DNA of 64,000 nt from Alphaproteobacteria bacterium (GTDB lineage: Bacteria > Pseudomonadota > Alphaproteobacteria > Micropepsales > Micropepsaceae): assembly GCA_016783965.1 (NCBI GenBank), contig JADHVO010000005.1, positions 358,302 through 422,301 on the forward strand. The letters are read 5' to 3'. The position numbers were made by a program, and so were the translations under genes. This document shows, one piece after another, positions 62,771-64,000 of the stretch. Numbering within the stretch: position 1 is the stretch's first letter; every line of letters starts with the position of its first letter. Under the pieces are notes generated by a model, which made no database searches, had not been told where the DNA came from, and saw only the letters and a program-made list of their open reading frames with translations.

Positions 62771-63367
62771 ATGATGAACCGCTTCATGACCCTGCTGGTC
62801 GCAATCTGCATGGCCTCGGCGCTCGTCTCGACAGCCAGGGCCGATGATGCAGGCACGGTCAATCAATCGGGAAGCTACACCTACACCTACGTCAAACAGG
62901 ACGGCGACCGCACCAAGATCAAGATCCGTCAGATCGATCCGCGCAAATACGACAAATTGCGCGACCATCTGACCGCCAAGGTGGATCGCATCAATGCGAA
63001 ATTTCTTGTGCGCTCCAATCCCTTTAGGCAACCAGGCTGGAGCAACGGCGGTGCCAACAGCGTGACGCTCGACCAGAGCGGAAACGCCAATCTTGCCTCG
63101 GCGACGCAACAGGGCAGCAACGACAGCATCGCGATCAATCAGGACGGGACGGCCAACGCCGCCTATGCGGTGCAGCAGGGTGACAATTTGCGAGCCGTCG
63201 CCAACCAGTCGGGCGATCACAACATCACCTTCATTCAGCAGCGCAATCGGCGCGCCCCCAGCAGGCCGCAGGTGACACCTGCCGACATGCAAATGTTGAA
63301 CATCTTGTTCCTGCAGCAACAGCCGCAAGAGCGCGCGGCCCAAGAGCGGCCGGTTGATCAACCATAG
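62771..63367 (+). CDS. Curlin-repeat protein (nucleator-like)
   Basis: The 198-residue protein has a signal peptide (FMTLLVAICMASALVSTARA). A charged region (DGDRTKIKIRQIDPRKYDKL) is followed by curlin repeats (VTLDQSGNANLASATQQGSN; INQDGTANAAYAVQQGDN; ANQSGDHNITFIQQ) and a Gln/Pro/Arg C-terminus. The non-repeat insert suggests a CsgB-like nucleator or adaptor. Transcribed away from the other curlin gene. Confidence 0.75.
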   Translation: MMNRFMTLLVAICMASALVSTARADDAGTVNQSGSYTYTYVKQDGDRTKIKIRQIDPRKYDKLRDHLTAKVDRINAKFLVRSNPFRQPGWSNGGANSVTLDQSGNANLASATQQGSNDSIAINQDGTANAAYAVQQGDNLRAVANQSGDHNITFIQQRNRRAPSRPQVTPADMQMLNILFLQQQPQERAAQERPVDQP

Positions 63368-63603
63368 CTGTTGTTGGCCCGCGCCGAACGATCAGTCGCC
63401 GTTCCTCGGGAGCACGCGCCGAGGCAGCGCCAATTGCGCACCGGGCAGAAGCGATACGCGCTCCGGCCCGTACGCATGGGGAAGAGGCGGAAGGACTGGA
63501 ACTCCCCTAGAAATGCGCGTGATAGCTCTGTCCGCGTGAAGCGTGAAAGCTGTATGCGTGGCTCGAATAGGAACGGGAGCCGCGGGCGCTCGATGGCTCC
63601 GCC

Positions 63604-63828
63604 GTGAAGGTCTACTTCTGTGACCCGCAATGCCCGTGGCAGCGAGGCAGCAACGAAAACACCAACGGGCTGCTGCGCCAGTATCTTCCCAAAGGCACCG
63701 ATCTCTCGAAGCACAGCCAGGCAGAACTCAATCGGATCGAGCTGCGGCTGAACCAAAGACCGCGAGAGACCTTGGGGTTTCAAACCCCGGCAGCTACACT
63801 TCGTGCAAGTGTTGCGCCGATCCCATGA
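63604..63828 (+). mobile_element. IS30-family transposase, 3' fragment
   Basis: The frame encodes the C-terminal end of an IS30-type DDE transposase: VYFCDPQCPWQRGSNENTNG (with the last catalytic Glu), LLRQYLPKGTDLSKHSQAEL, NRIELRLNQRPRETLGF. The N-terminal domain and first two Asp are missing; homology starts at about 63604. It is a remnant. Confidence 0.8.
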
Positions 63829-63855
63829 GTCCGCACAGCAAATTGTTCACATGGT

Positions 63856-64000
63856 GAATTGTGTCAAATCGCATCCAATCGCGACCCCCGTTTCGCGTCC
63901 AAAAACGACCCCCTTTAGGTACGCGTGGACAGGCCGCGGAGGGACCCGCGCGCGGAGCGGAGCCCTTTGGGCGTAGCGCAGCGGAGCGCGCGGGAGGCGC
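63856..64000. mobile_element. Possible end of an IS21-type element running off the window
   Basis: TGTCAAATCG at 63856, then CGACCCCC at 63882 and again in AAAAACGACCCCC at 63902, recall the repeated terminal sequences at IS21-family ends. No coding part is visible, so this is tentative. Confidence 0.3.

Overview
The window is a GC-rich stretch of an alphaproteobacterial chromosome. The evidence is a CcrM-type GANTC methyltransferase, the mutY / DciA-like / DsbA / smc block, an F0 operon of the I-a-c-b'-b type, the nagZ-scpA-scpB block, CsgH-type curli genes, and GTG or TTG starts with many ATGA-type overlaps. Genus cannot be fixed from the sequence alone; a Caulobacterales-, Micropepsales- or Rhizobiales-like organism fits.

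Layout. 1-13.6 kb holds small operons: a truncated ECF sigma factor with a TPR-like tail, a BNR-repeat protein with an overlapping MoaD/ThiS-like protein, an ArsR / SRPBCC / DUF1993 operon behind a 35-bp palindrome, a glycosyltransferase, an SGNH hydrolase, a PhyH dioxygenase, a radical SAM protein, a second ECF sigma factor with two small membrane proteins, a methyltransferase with a probably leaderless message, a SET protein, rnhB, and ccrM behind a dense cluster of GANTC sites. 13.6-31.3 kb is core genome: mutY divergent from a DciA-like gene, two tandem DsbA paralogues, smc, atpI-B-E-F'-F, a large lipoprotein, aspS with a membrane protein and a GNAT / CHY zinc-finger fusion, a secreted phosphodiesterase/phosphatase, and rnd. 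31.3-42.7 kb holds a MazEF-type pair, scpB-scpA-nagZ-SPOR-dgt, erpA, metG and tRNA-Thr.

42.8-54.3 kb is accessory metabolism and regulation: a DUF4145 protein, a ferritin-like protein, a histidine kinase, a sarcosine-oxidase-like flavoenzyme with an SDR that lacks the usual catalytic Tyr/Lys, hydrolases, and an FTR1 permease with a cupredoxin. Its most unusual gene (49116-50939) joins a TetR-type DNA-binding domain, a coiled coil, one membrane span and four Sel1 repeats. It faces a beta-lactamase-fold hydrolase across a TetR-like operator.

54.9 kb to the end is a mobile or decayed region of visibly lower GC. A large serine recombinase interrupts a family 2 glycosyltransferase gene. Behind it come cutA, a helix-turn-helix / FGE-sulfatase fusion, frameshifted or nonsense-bearing remnants (PAS-like, outer-membrane protein, TetR), a divergent curli-subunit locus with CsgH, an IS30 fragment and what may be the end of a further insertion sequence. 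Palindromic repeat elements are scattered through the chromosome, two of them in frame inside mutY and dgt.
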